NCBI GenBank assembly: GCA_019828545.1 | Contig: JACVRA010000174.1 | Coordinates: 124,001 to 188,000 of the forward strand | DNA from: Paracamarosporium sp. OC-R06-R3 | Lineage: Eukaryota; Ascomycota; Dothideomycetes; Pleosporales; Didymosphaeriaceae | Direction of reading: 5' to 3' | DNA length: 64,000 nt | Part shown: positions 33,655 to 44,155 of the stretch, one piece after another | Position numbering within the stretch: the stretch's first letter is position 1 | Layout of the letters: the number at the start of each line of letters is the position of its first letter | The notes under the pieces: model-generated | Told to the model about the DNA's origin: nothing | The model's input: the letters and a program-made list of their open reading frames with translations, nothing else | Databases searched by the model: none | Program-made: the position numbers and the translations under genes

Positions 33655-34317
33655 CTATACTACAATCGTAGTCTCGGAGTCCATGATCCTGCGGCGCTGT
33701 AACTCAATCGGCTCTGCCAATATATTTGGTCCTCGCGCCATCCGCTCCTTCTTCTTGTCCTCGTTCACAGAGCATGCAGCCGCAACCATGACCCCAAGCC
33801 ACAAGATCGCCGTCACGATCTGGACTGGCCCTATCGCGACCCAGAATCTATCCCCAAGATCCAGCTCCATGGATTCCGACGTGGACGCGTAACTAGCAAG
33901 AGTGTTATAAACTCCACAACCGCCCCAGCTTAGTAACACGAGTACCGCCTCGCAAAGCAGCAAGCCATGATTTAGGCACTTCTTCAGGGCGCACACGAGC
34001 GCGAGCGGTAGGAAAACCGTGTCCAGGACGAGTGGCAGGAGTGTCAAGAGGAGCATTGCTTCTATGGACGGGACCGGCTTGTAAGGTCGATAAAGACACG
34101 CGGTTTCGTAAACGCTGCAGCTGGTTGGTCTCCCGGCTTCTTCCCATGCGCGGAGCTGGGCCTCGTAGTCCGAGTATTCGTCGCGGAGCGTGTGTATGGT
34201 GGCGCCGAACAGTGCCCACGAGATAAGATCGAGGGCTGCGATACTAGACAGGGGGATAATGTAGCGGGATTTAGGCTCGCAGGGCTCTGGGGATTCATGG
34301 CTGGTTGCGGTCTGCAT
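33655..34317 (-). CDS. Four-helix membrane protein, tandem paralog 1
   Basis: A single exon of 220 residues; I recognise no named family. Four hydrophobic helices are evident at about 20-42 (SIAALDLISWALFGATIHTL), 85-108 (LLLTLLPLVLDTVFLPLALV), 115-138 (LLLCEAVLVLLSWGGCGVYN) and 160-184 (GPVQIVTAILWLGVMVAAAC). An 'EAGRPTxC' segment lies between helices 1 and 2. The protein ends RRIMDSETTIVV. It is clearly homologous to the neighbour at 35506 along its full length: same helix order, EAGRPT, KxxLxxxxLLCEAV, GCGVYN and the MDSETT tail. This indicates a local duplication. Function unknown; a membrane location is inferred from the helices. There is no signal peptide. Confidence 0.75.
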   Translation of the reverse strand: MQTATSHESPEPCEPKSRYIIPLSSIAALDLISWALFGATIHTLRDEYSDYEAQLRAWEEAGRPTSCSVYETACLYRPYKPVPSIEAMLLLTLLPLVLDTVFLPLALVCALKKCLNHGLLLCEAVLVLLSWGGCGVYNTLASYASTSESMELDLGDRFWVAIGPVQIVTAILWLGVMVAAACSVNEDKKKERMARGPNILAEPIELQRRRIMDSETTIVV

Positions 34318-35505
34318 GTTGGGTGGATGCTGAAGACAATATTGGGGGGTTGGGGGGATACACGGTTCCTTTTGGTGGTACGTTTTTTTGTATTAAGTTT
34401 GGAACTGGTGGTATGAAGATCTCGCAGCTAAAGTACGCTCATTCATCGTGTATACCTACGTGAGTATATATTTGCAATAAATCATCTGCAGGAGTAGCCT
34501 TGGCAGCAACCGTTGGACGGAGGTCCGCATAGCCTCATAAGAAAGCCTCGTCGTGAAGGCCTCGTCTTAATAAAGTAGTTTCCAAGAACACCAAGATCTC
34601 GTAAGATTCGTATAACTGATGGGGTTACACAAGATGATCGCTTCGAAGATCAACGTAAGAGCGAGATGCGAGCAACTGATGGCGATAAACTTACTCTATG
34701 AGACAATGGTTCTGCAACTTATCTAGATGGAGTTCAAGCAGAGTATGGAGTACAATAACCACTTTCTGGGGAATCGTTGATACAGGAAAATGATGTGAGA
34801 AGACAATGTTAAAGTGTGGCGACTACACACCGGTGAAGATGCAAACTCCGGTCCGGAGTGCATATAGGCGATGGAGGCGGAGTCGGGGCAAAACCAAGTT
34901 CCATGTTCGATCTCGTCACCTATTCACACCAAATTACGAAACACTGGGAGAACTACTTGTTTTCGCTACAGTATTTGGTTGATTGATTGTGCGATGTTGA
35001 GCTTTGTTTTAAGTACCTCAGTGATGAGACTGAATAAGGACCACATGATGACGAGCGCCCTTTAAACCTGCCGAGGATGTGGGGATTTTCCGCTATCAAT
35101 TCAAAGTGAGACTACTTTGTCTATCTTCTCGATATATGTATTGGCGAGAACGCTGCTGTACTGTGACGTTATTCTTAGTCCGTTGCGTTTTGGTTTGGTT
35201 TGGTTTGGTTTGGATGTTAAGGGGTTTTTGTTGCCATGGGGCTGGGAAGATTGGGGATTTCAGTGGTCTAGGTCGTGGTAGGAGATTTATAAGGTGTTTT
35301 TGTGTACCGGGGTAGTATGGTGGTGATGTGGGTGAAGTAGTGAGGTTGTAAGAGGTAAGGGGTTTTTGGATTGGACAAGAAACCATTGAACTAGCGAAAG
35401 TTGATTTGATTCATTATTCATCATTCTATTTCGTCCGAAATTGATTGGCTGGGACCATCATTGCTATCGGTTGTCCAAAAGCGTCCCGATCCTCACCACA
35501 TTAAC
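34318..35505. other. Intergenic region between tandem paralogs, with duplicated upstream block
   Basis: About 100-610 bases upstream of the first paralog, the sequence aligns colinearly with the equivalent region of the second paralog. The best-kept part is about 34835-34930. Five TTTGG units occur at about 35188-35212. No gene is supported. Confidence 0.6.
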
Positions 35506-36198
35506 TCACGCCACGACCGTAGTCTCAGAATCCATTCCCCTCCGGCCATGCATTTCAATTTGGTCGGCCAACGTATCACTTGCCCACTTCTTGCCCCTCT
35601 TATTCTTCCTATGCCGATTGACAGCAGACGCAGCCCCAACCATGATTCCAAACCACACAGCCGCGGTCAGAACCTGCATCGATGCTATTGCAATCCAAAG
35701 CCTATCCTCAAGATCCTTTTCCAATAGATCCGGCGTGAATACATCCGACGAGGTCAAGCTGCCAGAGCTGGCAAGCGCGTTATACACTCCGCAACCAGCC
35801 CAGGCGGCAAACGCGAAGACTGCCTCGCAGAGTAGGAAGACGGGATGTAAACGCTTCTTTAGAATGAATACGAGAGCAATGGGTAAGAGAATCGTATCGG
35901 GGACGAGTGGTAGGAGTGTGGTTAGAAGTGCCTCCAGTTTGGTTGGCGATGGCGGTGGCTCAGAAGGAGGGGGAGGGGGACAGTTCTCGGTACCCCCGCA
36001 GCGCGTAGGTCTCCCGGCTTCGATCCATGCGCTGAGCTGGGCATCGTAGACTTTGTATTTGCCGAGGAGTATGTGTATTGCGGCGCCGAAGAGAGACCAT
36101 ACGATGATGTCGAAGACTGCGATGATGGCTAGGGCTTTGGCATTGCGGGTGTTGCGCTTACGAGACAAGGTAGGTTCCTTGTCGCCTGTAGGTTGCAT
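35506..36198 (-). CDS. Four-helix membrane protein, tandem paralog 2
   Basis: A single exon of 230 residues, paralogous to the gene at 33655. Helices lie at about 22-44 (IIAVFDIIVWSLFGAAIHIL), 90-113 (TLLPLVPDTILLPIALVFIL), 118-142 (FLLCEAVFAFAAWAGCGVYN) and 168-190 (MQVLTAAVWFGIMVGAASAV). A Pro-rich loop (PPPPPSEPPPSPT), absent from paralog 1, lies before helix 2. The tail is GRRGMDSETTVVA. The conserved C-terminal MDSETT(I/V)V(V/A) resembles a PDZ-ligand-like or phosphorylatable tail, but that is speculation. The family was not recognised. Confidence 0.75.
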   Translation of the reverse strand: MQPTGDKEPTLSRKRNTRNAKALAIIAVFDIIVWSLFGAAIHILLGKYKVYDAQLSAWIEAGRPTRCGGTENCPPPPPSEPPPSPTKLEALLTTLLPLVPDTILLPIALVFILKKRLHPVFLLCEAVFAFAAWAGCGVYNALASSGSLTSSDVFTPDLLEKDLEDRLWIAIASMQVLTAAVWFGIMVGAASAVNRHRKNKRGKKWASDTLADQIEMHGRRGMDSETTVVA

Positions 36199-37936
36199 GG
36201 TGGTGGAGAGTGCGAAGTGAGAAACGCACCGTTTCTCGTCGATGGTAGGCTTGCTTGTGGGCTAAGGACGAGGGCGATTCGCAGGTAAAGACCACGTATT
36301 CATCGTATATACGCGATATGGTTGCGAGAGACAATGCGTCCTGCTTCTGCGTGAATGCGGCGTCGCGGGGAGTATTCGCGGGCACGTCGATCAGTAAGCA
36401 GTTGCAAGGCCAACAGGTTTATTAGTATTGGGGTTGCTGTAGGCTAATAACAGGATTGAGGCTGTGGAATCTTCCGCCCATGTGCTCAAGAATCTCTTAT
36501 CGACTAGTTCGCGAACAACTCCCTCGATGCGCAAAGCCTATCTAAAAGAAGTAGGTGCCAAGAATATCAAGACCTCCACGCACCTGATTGGAGGTTACAT
36601 AACCCATCGTTGATGGTCATCAGCTTACTCTTTGAGACGATATTTTTTGAACGTCTTCAGCGTAAGTTGGTCTGGAGCGTAGATCACACTGGCTGCTATT
36701 CGAGAGTGCCCATGTTCAAATAATGAAGGTGAGAACACTTCTGAGTGTTGCGATCACGCCGCCGCCGAGGATGCAAACCCCGGTCCGAAGTGCACGCGAC
36801 TGAGGCTGAGTCGGTGCAAAAACAAGATGCGCACCTGATCTTGTCATCTATTCACACTAGGTAAAAACAATTACGAAGAGAAATACATATAATCATTACA
36901 GAGTTGCAAGGCGTAGCCCAGGAAACAGACCTACATATGACACGTTCTGCACAACTTGGACTGCTGCTTTGCCGATTTGTGAGCCGCATGCATGAGCGTA
37001 TCTAATCGAACCATTTCATCCTTACGGTTTTCCAGGTTTTGCGTTGATCTATGGCATAGAATACCCAGAATTCAAGCAATATGACAAGCCTTTGAGAGCT
37101 CGTGTATACAAAGAAAGCTGCCTATAAAGAAATACATATGTAGCTGTATTCATATCGACTTAGGGTAAAACTGCAAGTAACCACTAGCAAGTTGTTGTTG
37201 GGCTAGGTTTGGACCTAGCGGGTTAACTTTAGGCTCCAAAGTGGAGCTAAGCGCTGAATGCTTTACAGTTACTAATCTATAGTTTTGCATAGCTTTGCCC
37301 GTTAACAGTCCTATTAAGAGTTATTGCAAATATATAGTTTAGTAAGGATAGCAAAGAGTTACACCTTAACAATCAATACAGAAGTCGAATATTTTAAGTT
37401 TAGAAGACGGAGTCACAATACCTTGAATCAACTCTCAAAGCTAGTACAAAGATAATTCAAGCGGCTATAGCCACCTGAAGTAAGTTGTGCATAGTAGTTT
37501 ACAGCCTATGCAGGCACTTACCTGTGTGATAGACTAAGGTTTCAACTTAACGACGCAATTGGAATTCCTAGCCTACGATCACTGTAGCGAGAAGCCTAGC
37601 TATCTCGATACAATTAAATACTTCCACCCGCCTGACGGTGAAAACGATGAGGATGACGAGGTCCTTCTGAAGGTGTTTGACCTCTTCGATTCGCAGAACG
37701 TCCACCCACTAGCGGCATCCGCAAAGTAAAAGCTCTAACACTATTGCCTAGTGGTTGAGCAACGTGATCCGTGGTTCGCAAGCAAACGGAACCTGGTTAT
37801 AATTTGGACGCGCACTCAACTCTTCTCCTCTTCCCCACTCCACCGTTCACTTCTCGTCTATCAACCTCTTATTTTCTTGTCCACTCCCTCTTCTCTTCTC
37901 ATTCTCTCCCCTCCACAACACTTGAGCGCCGCCAAT
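36199..37936. other. A+T-rich island and upstream region
   Basis: The first 670 bases contain the duplicated upstream block of paralog 2 (best part about 36755-36865). From about 36,870 to 37,540 the DNA is A+T-rich with many TA dinucleotides (TATAG, TTAACTTTAG and similar). It has no open frames of note and no clear terminal repeats. The last 150 bases are C+T-rich and form the likely 5' UTR of the gene at 37937. Confidence 0.55.
37541..37729 (+). pseudogene. Possible ORF relic at the edge of the A+T-rich island
   Basis: An open stretch of 62 codons with no ATG, preceded in frame by TAA and ended by TAA. Its translation has ordered, acidic composition (YFHPPDGENDEDDEVLLKVF), unlike the random frames around it. 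It could be a 3' exon remnant of a degraded gene or element. I see no family. Support is composition only. Confidence 0.25.
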
Positions 37937-38491
37937 ATGTCGGCAATCCACGTCATCTCAGAGACATCGCTGAAATTTCTGGAGGATTTCGGTGAAAATG
38001 TCCAAGTGCACAATGGTTACAGAACCATATCGCGTGCCGCAATTTCTCCTTTCGGCGATGAAGACACAATTGAGATTCCCGATATCCTCAACTCCCCTGA
38101 GAGCCTCGAGTTCTGTGGACTCACCCCCGAAGTAGCTCGGTCTATTTACGACAGATGGGCAGATTGGCGGTCATCACACCAACCTGGTGAGCTTGGCTAC
38201 GACGACGATGTAATCACTTGGGCAAGGGCTCACATCAGCGCCATGGCAGAGCAGCATGATGCGGTAGAAGAGGAGGACGACTGGGAGGAAGCACTAACAC
38301 AACAAGGCATTAAGTCCTCGACTCGTAGCGGCATTCTCGAACCATATTTCAAGGATTTGAGACTGTCTCAATCGGCAGAGTATTGGGCGCTCGATACTTT
38401 GGACCTCTCATGGGAATACCTGATAAGATTGGACCGCCTCATTCGATTAAATTTCTCCAGACGTTTCGACCAAACCACCCAAAGCCGTTAA
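37937..38491 (+). CDS. Orphan acidic protein
   Basis: A single exon of 184 residues from the ATG at 37937. An in-frame ATG at 37751 exists, but the sequence between them encodes Ser/Leu/Pro-rich text typical of a pyrimidine-rich 5' UTR, so I prefer the inner start. The protein is acidic and probably soluble (for example LEDFGENVQVHNGYRTISRA; EEEDDWEEALTQQG), with no signal peptide or membrane segment. No family was recognised. The strong C+T leader supports real transcription. Confidence 0.6.
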   Translation: MSAIHVISETSLKFLEDFGENVQVHNGYRTISRAAISPFGDEDTIEIPDILNSPESLEFCGLTPEVARSIYDRWADWRSSHQPGELGYDDDVITWARAHISAMAEQHDAVEEEDDWEEALTQQGIKSSTRSGILEPYFKDLRLSQSAEYWALDTLDLSWEYLIRLDRLIRLNFSRRFDQTTQSR

Positions 38492-39254
38492 GCCAGATTC
38501 GAGCTCGCTCTCTTCTTTCAAGACCGCGATTGAAACGGAAAGGCCAACTCAAGTAGAAGGCCAAGTGGCTGTTTATAAAGGTGGAGCCTACAGTTCGGAC
38601 CAAATAAAGGGGAAAGAGCTACGCAAAAGGTACTGAATGGACCCAAGATGATCGAGGAATTTAAGTTTGAATGCCGCGGTTATATTTGGGTGGCTTCAAC
38701 GAGAGCCCCAAAGAGGGCGAAGCACTTTCATCTCGGTAGTGAACATCTCGCTCTGTTTCCTGTATGCAAGATCATAAAGACTGCGAGGTAGCCAAGCAAC
38801 ATACCAAGCATTGGAAGGCTTATGTACATACATAGGTAAAGTCACGCTGAGTATAAGGGATGCACATACTCACCCTTTGCAACCATACCAACTTTCATGA
38901 GTATAAAACCCCAGAACGACCTTCTTTGATTGATAACAGAAAACCTTAATAGGTAAAGTTGCTTGTAAAGGAACACACATATCAAGCCATTGCAGTAGTA
39001 CAGCATGCATCTCTCTTGTGACCGCAATATGGGCAAACAGTCACGAGTGTGTAATTAAGTGGGCCGTCGCCACAATTGCCGCAGTACCAAACTGTTCTAG
39101 GTGGGCGTTAATGTATTTTGCGAACCGCATGTATACGTTTAAATTTCGAGATATCATCAATCGCTATGCGACCAGTTTTGGTGGTGGTATGATGATATTC
39201 CTCCCATGAACAATTACTGCTGTAGTCGTAAATGTTAGTCGCATTTTGATCCTT
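38492..39254. other. Convergent intergenic region
   Basis: 760 bases between the stop of the orphan gene and the stop of the minus-strand gene at 39255. Nothing recognisable was found. Confidence 0.5.
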
Positions 39255-40831
39255 CTAATGACACAGGATAATAGACCAAAAAAGCTTCGCTTCTTTTCTA
39301 GGTTCGGACATCGTCCGAAATGTCGTTTTACAGCGTGGGCATGCTCCATGAGAATAAGGAATGTAGACGATGGCTGACAAAGCAATACAGGATCCGGGGA
39401 GGACTAAGCGGCTCCATTCGGACGAAGATTGTTGGATAATCGAACCTTGTTTTGCATTAATGATAGTAAAATAACCCCTTTTGATAAGATGTCTGCCGAA
39501 CTGAAGCTTGGGCGAAACTTCTAGATGAGTCTTGAACATCTAAAAAGATTGTGTTATGTGAGCGAGGACTTCGAATCTGGGCTTCCGAAGAGCCAAACTA
39601 ACCTTCCAATGGCTGAAATATTCATATGGCAGATAGTGAATATTGCCAAAGAAATCTTCGAAATGGATCATTTCCTGGATCAGCAGGCGAGACGCTGTTG
39701 GAAGCGACGAGTAAAGTTTGCAAAACACAAACCAGAGCTGCGGCATGGCGGAGCTAGAATGGCATTAGCCGGGGATATTGACAAGATGGGATACATACAA
39801 AAGATGTATGGCAAGGGTTGCTAATTGGGTGATGAGCCGTAGAACTCTACGCACGGGAAAATTCAGTATGTTGACCCTTCGAAAACGCCGGTTACTGCTT
39901 GCTTACAGTTCATGAAGCCGGATACTTGTTTCTTTGAGAAGCTCTAGCGTCTCCCGGTTAGGCGATATTAGTGATACAGTCGATGGACTGACTTGACCCA
40001 GGCGTGTGTCACTTTGTCGTGTAGTTGAAAGCGCAAGGTCTGTAGGTGAGTTTGTATCTGAACCAGATGTATGTTCGGGTCGGAGGACCAAATCGTATGA
40101 TTGAGAGTTGCCAACCGTTTGCTCCTCACTAGCAGTTCTCACAACGGTAGAATGAGCTGCAGGCTCGACCGAAGAATTGGCCTGGATACTGGACCGACCT
40201 GGCTGTATTAGTTGGCCTATGTTGGCTGTCATCTTCGCAAGTGTTACGTTGTATTGCGCAAGCTCGCGGGTCTGGTTCTGGATGTCGTTCCGCATATTGC
40301 TCTGGTCGGCTTGTGTTACTTTCATCTCAGCAGCAAGCATCCCGCTCTGCTTCCTATATGAAAAGTCAGCCACCCACAGGTGATCGACTCCAGCCAGGCT
40401 ACATACAGTCCTTCAGTTTCTAGTAGAACCTGTACCTGATCTAGATACATGGCTAGGCGTTGCTGAAGCTTCGCTAATTTCTTAGGCGTGGTCAACGCAT
40501 ATTGGGCCTTTTTGAACCCAGAGAAAAGTTTATTTCTCGTCGAGGGAGAGCTCAGTGCTAAACGAAACTTGTTTATTTCCTCCTCGAAATCTCTGGCGTG
40601 CTTTAAAGCTGAATTTCCCAGCGTGTTTAGGGCCTTGATGTTGCTTTGGTCGACACATTCCGCTCGCAAAGACCGCAAGTGCTCAAGCACGAGTATGTAG
40701 CTCTGTATGATAGCTCGGAGGGCTTGATACTCTGAGGCTGCACCGCCTGTTTCTTTGAGGGCGCAGCATATTGTATTGAGGACAGAGATGGCTTTCACAA
40801 TATCGCCCACACTCCAACCAAAGGTTGCCAT
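39255..40831 (-). CDS. Fungal N-terminal helical domain plus C-terminal ubiquitin-like domain protein
   Basis: Five exons (40831-40407, 40353-39907, 39846-39799, 39753-39603, 39539-39255) with introns of 45-63 bases and consistent phase encode 451 residues. The N-terminus (MATFGWSVGDIVKAISVLN, EYQALRAIIQSYILVLEHLR) matches the helical N-terminal domain placed before NACHT/STAND modules or alone in many fungal proteins (PigL_N-like). A coiled-coil-like stretch follows (MRNDIQNQTRELAQYNVTLA), then a Ser/Thr-rich linker. The C-terminal part (MIHFEDFFGNIHYLPYEYF, then SCIALSAIVYIP and ACPRCKTT) matches the fungal ubiquitin-like domain type with a terminal CxxC. There is no NTPase between them. 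The start is at the Met before ATFGWSVG; an upstream in-frame ATG at 40888 is less likely. The function is unknown; a signalling or allorecognition adaptor role is only an analogy. Confidence 0.72.
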
Positions 40832-41485
40832 TGACTTGGTATATTGCTTGGTGGTGTTTCGAATATTGATGTTGGTAAGCGATTCCAAAGGGACAGAAGC
40901 AAAGGTGCGAAGGTTGTGCCGTCACGAAGAGAGGTGATTTTCCAAGACGACTAGGCTGATTTGTACTGGTAGATGGTGGTACAGCGGACGCCAAAGTTGA
41001 CGTGTAATAGCAGCCACGGCCTATCAAGAGCGAACGGGAGCAGTGATGGGCGGGTGAAGGGCGAGTGGCTGGCGAAAAGTTGACTCTGCTACAAATGATG
41101 CGGTGAGCTTGGGACGGTGGGGATTAATATGCTGGAGCTGGCGGAGCGCGCGACACTCAGGCGGGAGCGACTTAGCGGAACCATGCATTGGCCAGTCAGC
41201 CCTGTCTGCCTGACCTCAAGCATGTCTATCCGGGAATTGCACTCGACAGAACTACTCGTTTTCTATTGATCATTCAGCCATAATAGCACGGGCGCTGTTT
41301 CTGGATACACGACAGAATTGAATTCCTTCATGTACGTTGGAAAGCAGCATGCACAGGTTAATCCAGGGCCAGGCTTCAGTCTCTTCTATTTACGAAAACA
41401 TCGTCAGCAATAGAAACCATGCACATATACGAGAATTTCGTTAACCACGATCGTATACATGCATTGTTATCTCCTTCTAGACATC
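40832..41485. other. Intergenic region between minus-strand genes
   Basis: 650 bases holding the promoter of the helical/ubiquitin-like gene and the 3' UTR of the P450-like gene. No gene is supported. TTAATATG at about 41127 is the nearest A/T-rich element. Confidence 0.5.
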
Positions 41486-43509
41486 CTACTTCCCCTTCCT
41501 CAACGACCGCTGCTCAGGAAGCCCTTCCCGTCGCCTAATCCTCACTCTAACATCCCCCTTCGGGATCTTCACACCCGCACCATCAACCGCCTTTGGCACC
41601 ACCCACTCACCGACCTTCTTCTTTATACTACCTTCTACCGGAGGTGCAGGCTTGCCGTCCATAGGTCCCATAGCCGCAGCTTGAGCTTCTTGCATGTGGT
41701 CGAAGAAAGTCTTCTTTGGCGCTGGCGAAATCTCCCAGAGCTGCAGAACGCCTGCAACGAACGCAATGAGTAGTGAGGTTGTTAGGAGCTCTTGCGGATC
41801 GGAGGTCGACGTTACGGACGAGGGGGGTTCAGTGTGTTGGAAACGGTCTGGTTTGTACTCGGTTGGGGCGATGAAGTTTGCGGATGATGTGTTGATGAGG
41901 GTATGCGAGAGACCAATGGCGACACACGACCCGGAGTCGAGCTCCCATTTTTCCTGGACACCAGGTTTGATGCTTTCCGTTTCCGTAAGAGTGACAGGCT
42001 TGTTAATTTTGAGCGTTTTGATGGGTGCTCTATAAAGGCGCTTTGCTTCATTGATTGCTGAACGTAGATGCGGAAAAGATGTTGGCGAGACGAGTCGTGG
42101 AAGGCCGGAGAAGGATATCGCCGGTGGTGCTGGAAAAGAGGGATGTATTGACGGTGGCTGTGTTGCTTGCGCCCAGATCTGCGTCTCTTTGCGTATCTCG
42201 TCTATCAGCGTATCTGCTAGATTCTGTGCCTTGGGCTGGGCTGCGACTGAGGCGTGTATATGTACCAAAGTCCAGAATGCTAGAGGTATAATTTCTGATA
42301 CGAGAGAATGTAAAAGTTGTACGGTGATGGCTGCGCGCGCTTCGAGGGGCACATCGCTCTTCGAAAAGAATTCATTCATTTTTGTTAGTGGAGTCGGCGT
42401 ATCAGCATCAGTCTCCTCGCCACTCATGCTCTCGTCATCATTTGGTACCCGCTTCTTAGGATTCTCTAACTCATCGAAGAATTGCACAAAGTTCTGGTAC
42501 AGCCTTTTCTTCGCTAGCATAGCTCCAGGTAATCCGGGTCTTGGAAACAATCGTGGTACTCCTAGTGCGAGCGCGAAATAGAGTTCTGTGACCGTTGATA
42601 AGTCTGAAGCAAGAAGTTGGTATGATTCTGGAAATTGGGACCCTGTGAATGGGGCAATGACCGCATTGCAGAAGAATTCGTTGATGAGCAACAGCAGGTC
42701 GCACTCTGCTTCGTCAGTGCCATCTGTCAGCTCCAGGTTGGCGACTCGCTCCCAAGGCAACTGGTCTACCATTGAAGAGTTGAAGGTCACTAAATCCGGT
42801 AGAGAGTCAGTCAAGATAGATAGAGTAGCAGAGATAATTTGTTCTGCTTGTTGCTTTTTGAAGATGCTTTCGTTCATAGCATTTGACAACTTAGGTCGCA
42901 ATTCGAGGTACACTTTCTCCGTATTGTTAGGTAACTTGAACGCATTCCGTAATATCGTCCACTCCGTGGTATCGATTTCGTCAAGCCCACTTAGATCTTT
43001 CTGCACTTGCTCGAGTAGTGAGGGAGACAGTATGATGTTGTGTTTCGCGCCTCCAGTATTGTATGCAACAACAGGCGCAAAGGTTGAATCTCTTCAAAAC
43101 TTGTCAGTAGCAATAAAGGTGTACTGTAGGGTTCCAAGTACCTGACTTTCTTCAACCACCCTTCTCCTCCAAAGACAATGCTTCCCCAATGTCTCACCCC
43201 TGGAAGCCAGTATGGGATCTGTTGTACCCTCCTCGTCCCGCCATTCTGGTCTTGATTCCAATTTTTGCCGGAAAGAATCCTAGTGGGCAATGAGACCGCG
43301 ATTAAGCCTACGAAAAGCTGGAGTGCAATTTCTTTTACACTTTTGTCTTTGCCAAGGAATTCAAATAGTCCGCTGTCGAGACCGTAGTACCGACCGAAGA
43401 CGAGAAGAAAAGGACTGCTGAGGAGCAGATAACACAGCGGTAGAAACAGCATTCTTATAACCCCGTTTGAGGCGTGCACGCCCAAGAACAATCCCTTGAG
43501 AACCCCCAT
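41486..43509 (-). CDS. Cytochrome P450-like protein lacking the heme-cysteine motif
   Basis: Exons 43509-43142 and 43091-41486 (50-base intron with CTGAC branch) encode 657 residues, longer than a usual P450. An N-terminal membrane anchor is present (VIRMLFLPLCYLLLSSPFLL). Fold markers fit the CYP7/8-type fungal P450s: an I-helix-like IIPLAFWTLVHIHASV, a K-helix ExxR in INEAKRLYRAP (about residue 469) and a PERF-like YKPDRFQ (about 537). The signature FxxGxxxCxG that should follow is not there. The sequence runs into a Ser/Thr segment and LLIAFVAGVLQLWEIS with no Cys, then a C-terminal tail ending in a P450-like PKGDVRVRIRRREG strand. An acidic insert (NDDESMSGEETDAD) adds length. No other frame in this part supplies the motif. 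It is either a non-catalytic P450-fold protein or a decayed gene, although the frame is intact. Confidence 0.75.
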
Positions 43510-44155
43510 TTCGTTGGTTCAGCTGGCGATCTGCTCCAGTCCTCCTCTTTGCTCCTGCCAAAAATACGGCTTCACAGCTCGGCCTAGCCGGTGAATAAGA
43601 TCGGCGAGTGGTACCCCGTACCTGAAGCCCAGACAAGCCCTCCGTTACTCTGGAACACTCCCACACAGATGACGTAGGATCGCTGGTGGCGCAAGCTTGG
43701 GGTCCTCGCAGTAGGTCTGCGGTGTTCGGGACTTCCAGCTGCACGTAGAGGTAGCGTGTGAACGGCAACGTATGAGAATGGGAGCGGCTGACGAAGGGCA
43801 CGGTAGCATTCTAGAAGGGCGCTAGAAATCGCCTAAACTTCCAGATGAAGCCTAGTTGAACCTCAAAATAGCCCCGTGCGATACATGAAAGAGAGAACGT
43901 CGGGAGCAAATACGATGGAGTAGAAGTGTGCATTATTCAGCTTTGCGGTCACAATTGTAACCTCAACCATACTGCTCATTTTGTAGCCAATCACAAGTGC
44001 GTCACTGTATACCACACAGCCCTTTTTTGTATGCAAGGCTGCTAATTCCGCTCGAGGAAAGACTCATACCAGCACGCTTAGCAATTCCCCACCCATTGCG
44101 GAATCGATCGCTTTGAACAGATATATATTCCTAAAAGGTTAGATGCGCAATTGAT
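43510..44155. promoter_or_regulatory. Divergent upstream region P450-like/HAM1
   Basis: The 646-base gap between divergent starts. A long minus-strand open frame at 43510-43801 continues upstream of the P450-like ATG but has no protein-like character. ATATATATTC at about 44120 lies 35 bases before the upstream HAM1 ATG. Confidence 0.45.

Noticed and set aside
37740..37800. tRNA-like boxes (TAGTGGTTGAGC and GTGGTTCGCA)
   Set aside because: A- and B-box-like words are present, but no acceptor, D and anticodon stems can be paired around them. They are more likely chance.
39255..40831. Calling this gene a full STAND/NLR immune receptor
   Set aside because: No Walker A or B, NACHT or NB-ARC motifs and no repeat sensor domain; only the N-terminal domain type is shared.
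41700..41900. Rescue of the P450 heme motif by a frameshift or hidden exon
   Set aside because: The other minus-strand frames here give no FxxGxxxCxG pattern, and no pair of splice sites that would add one was evident.
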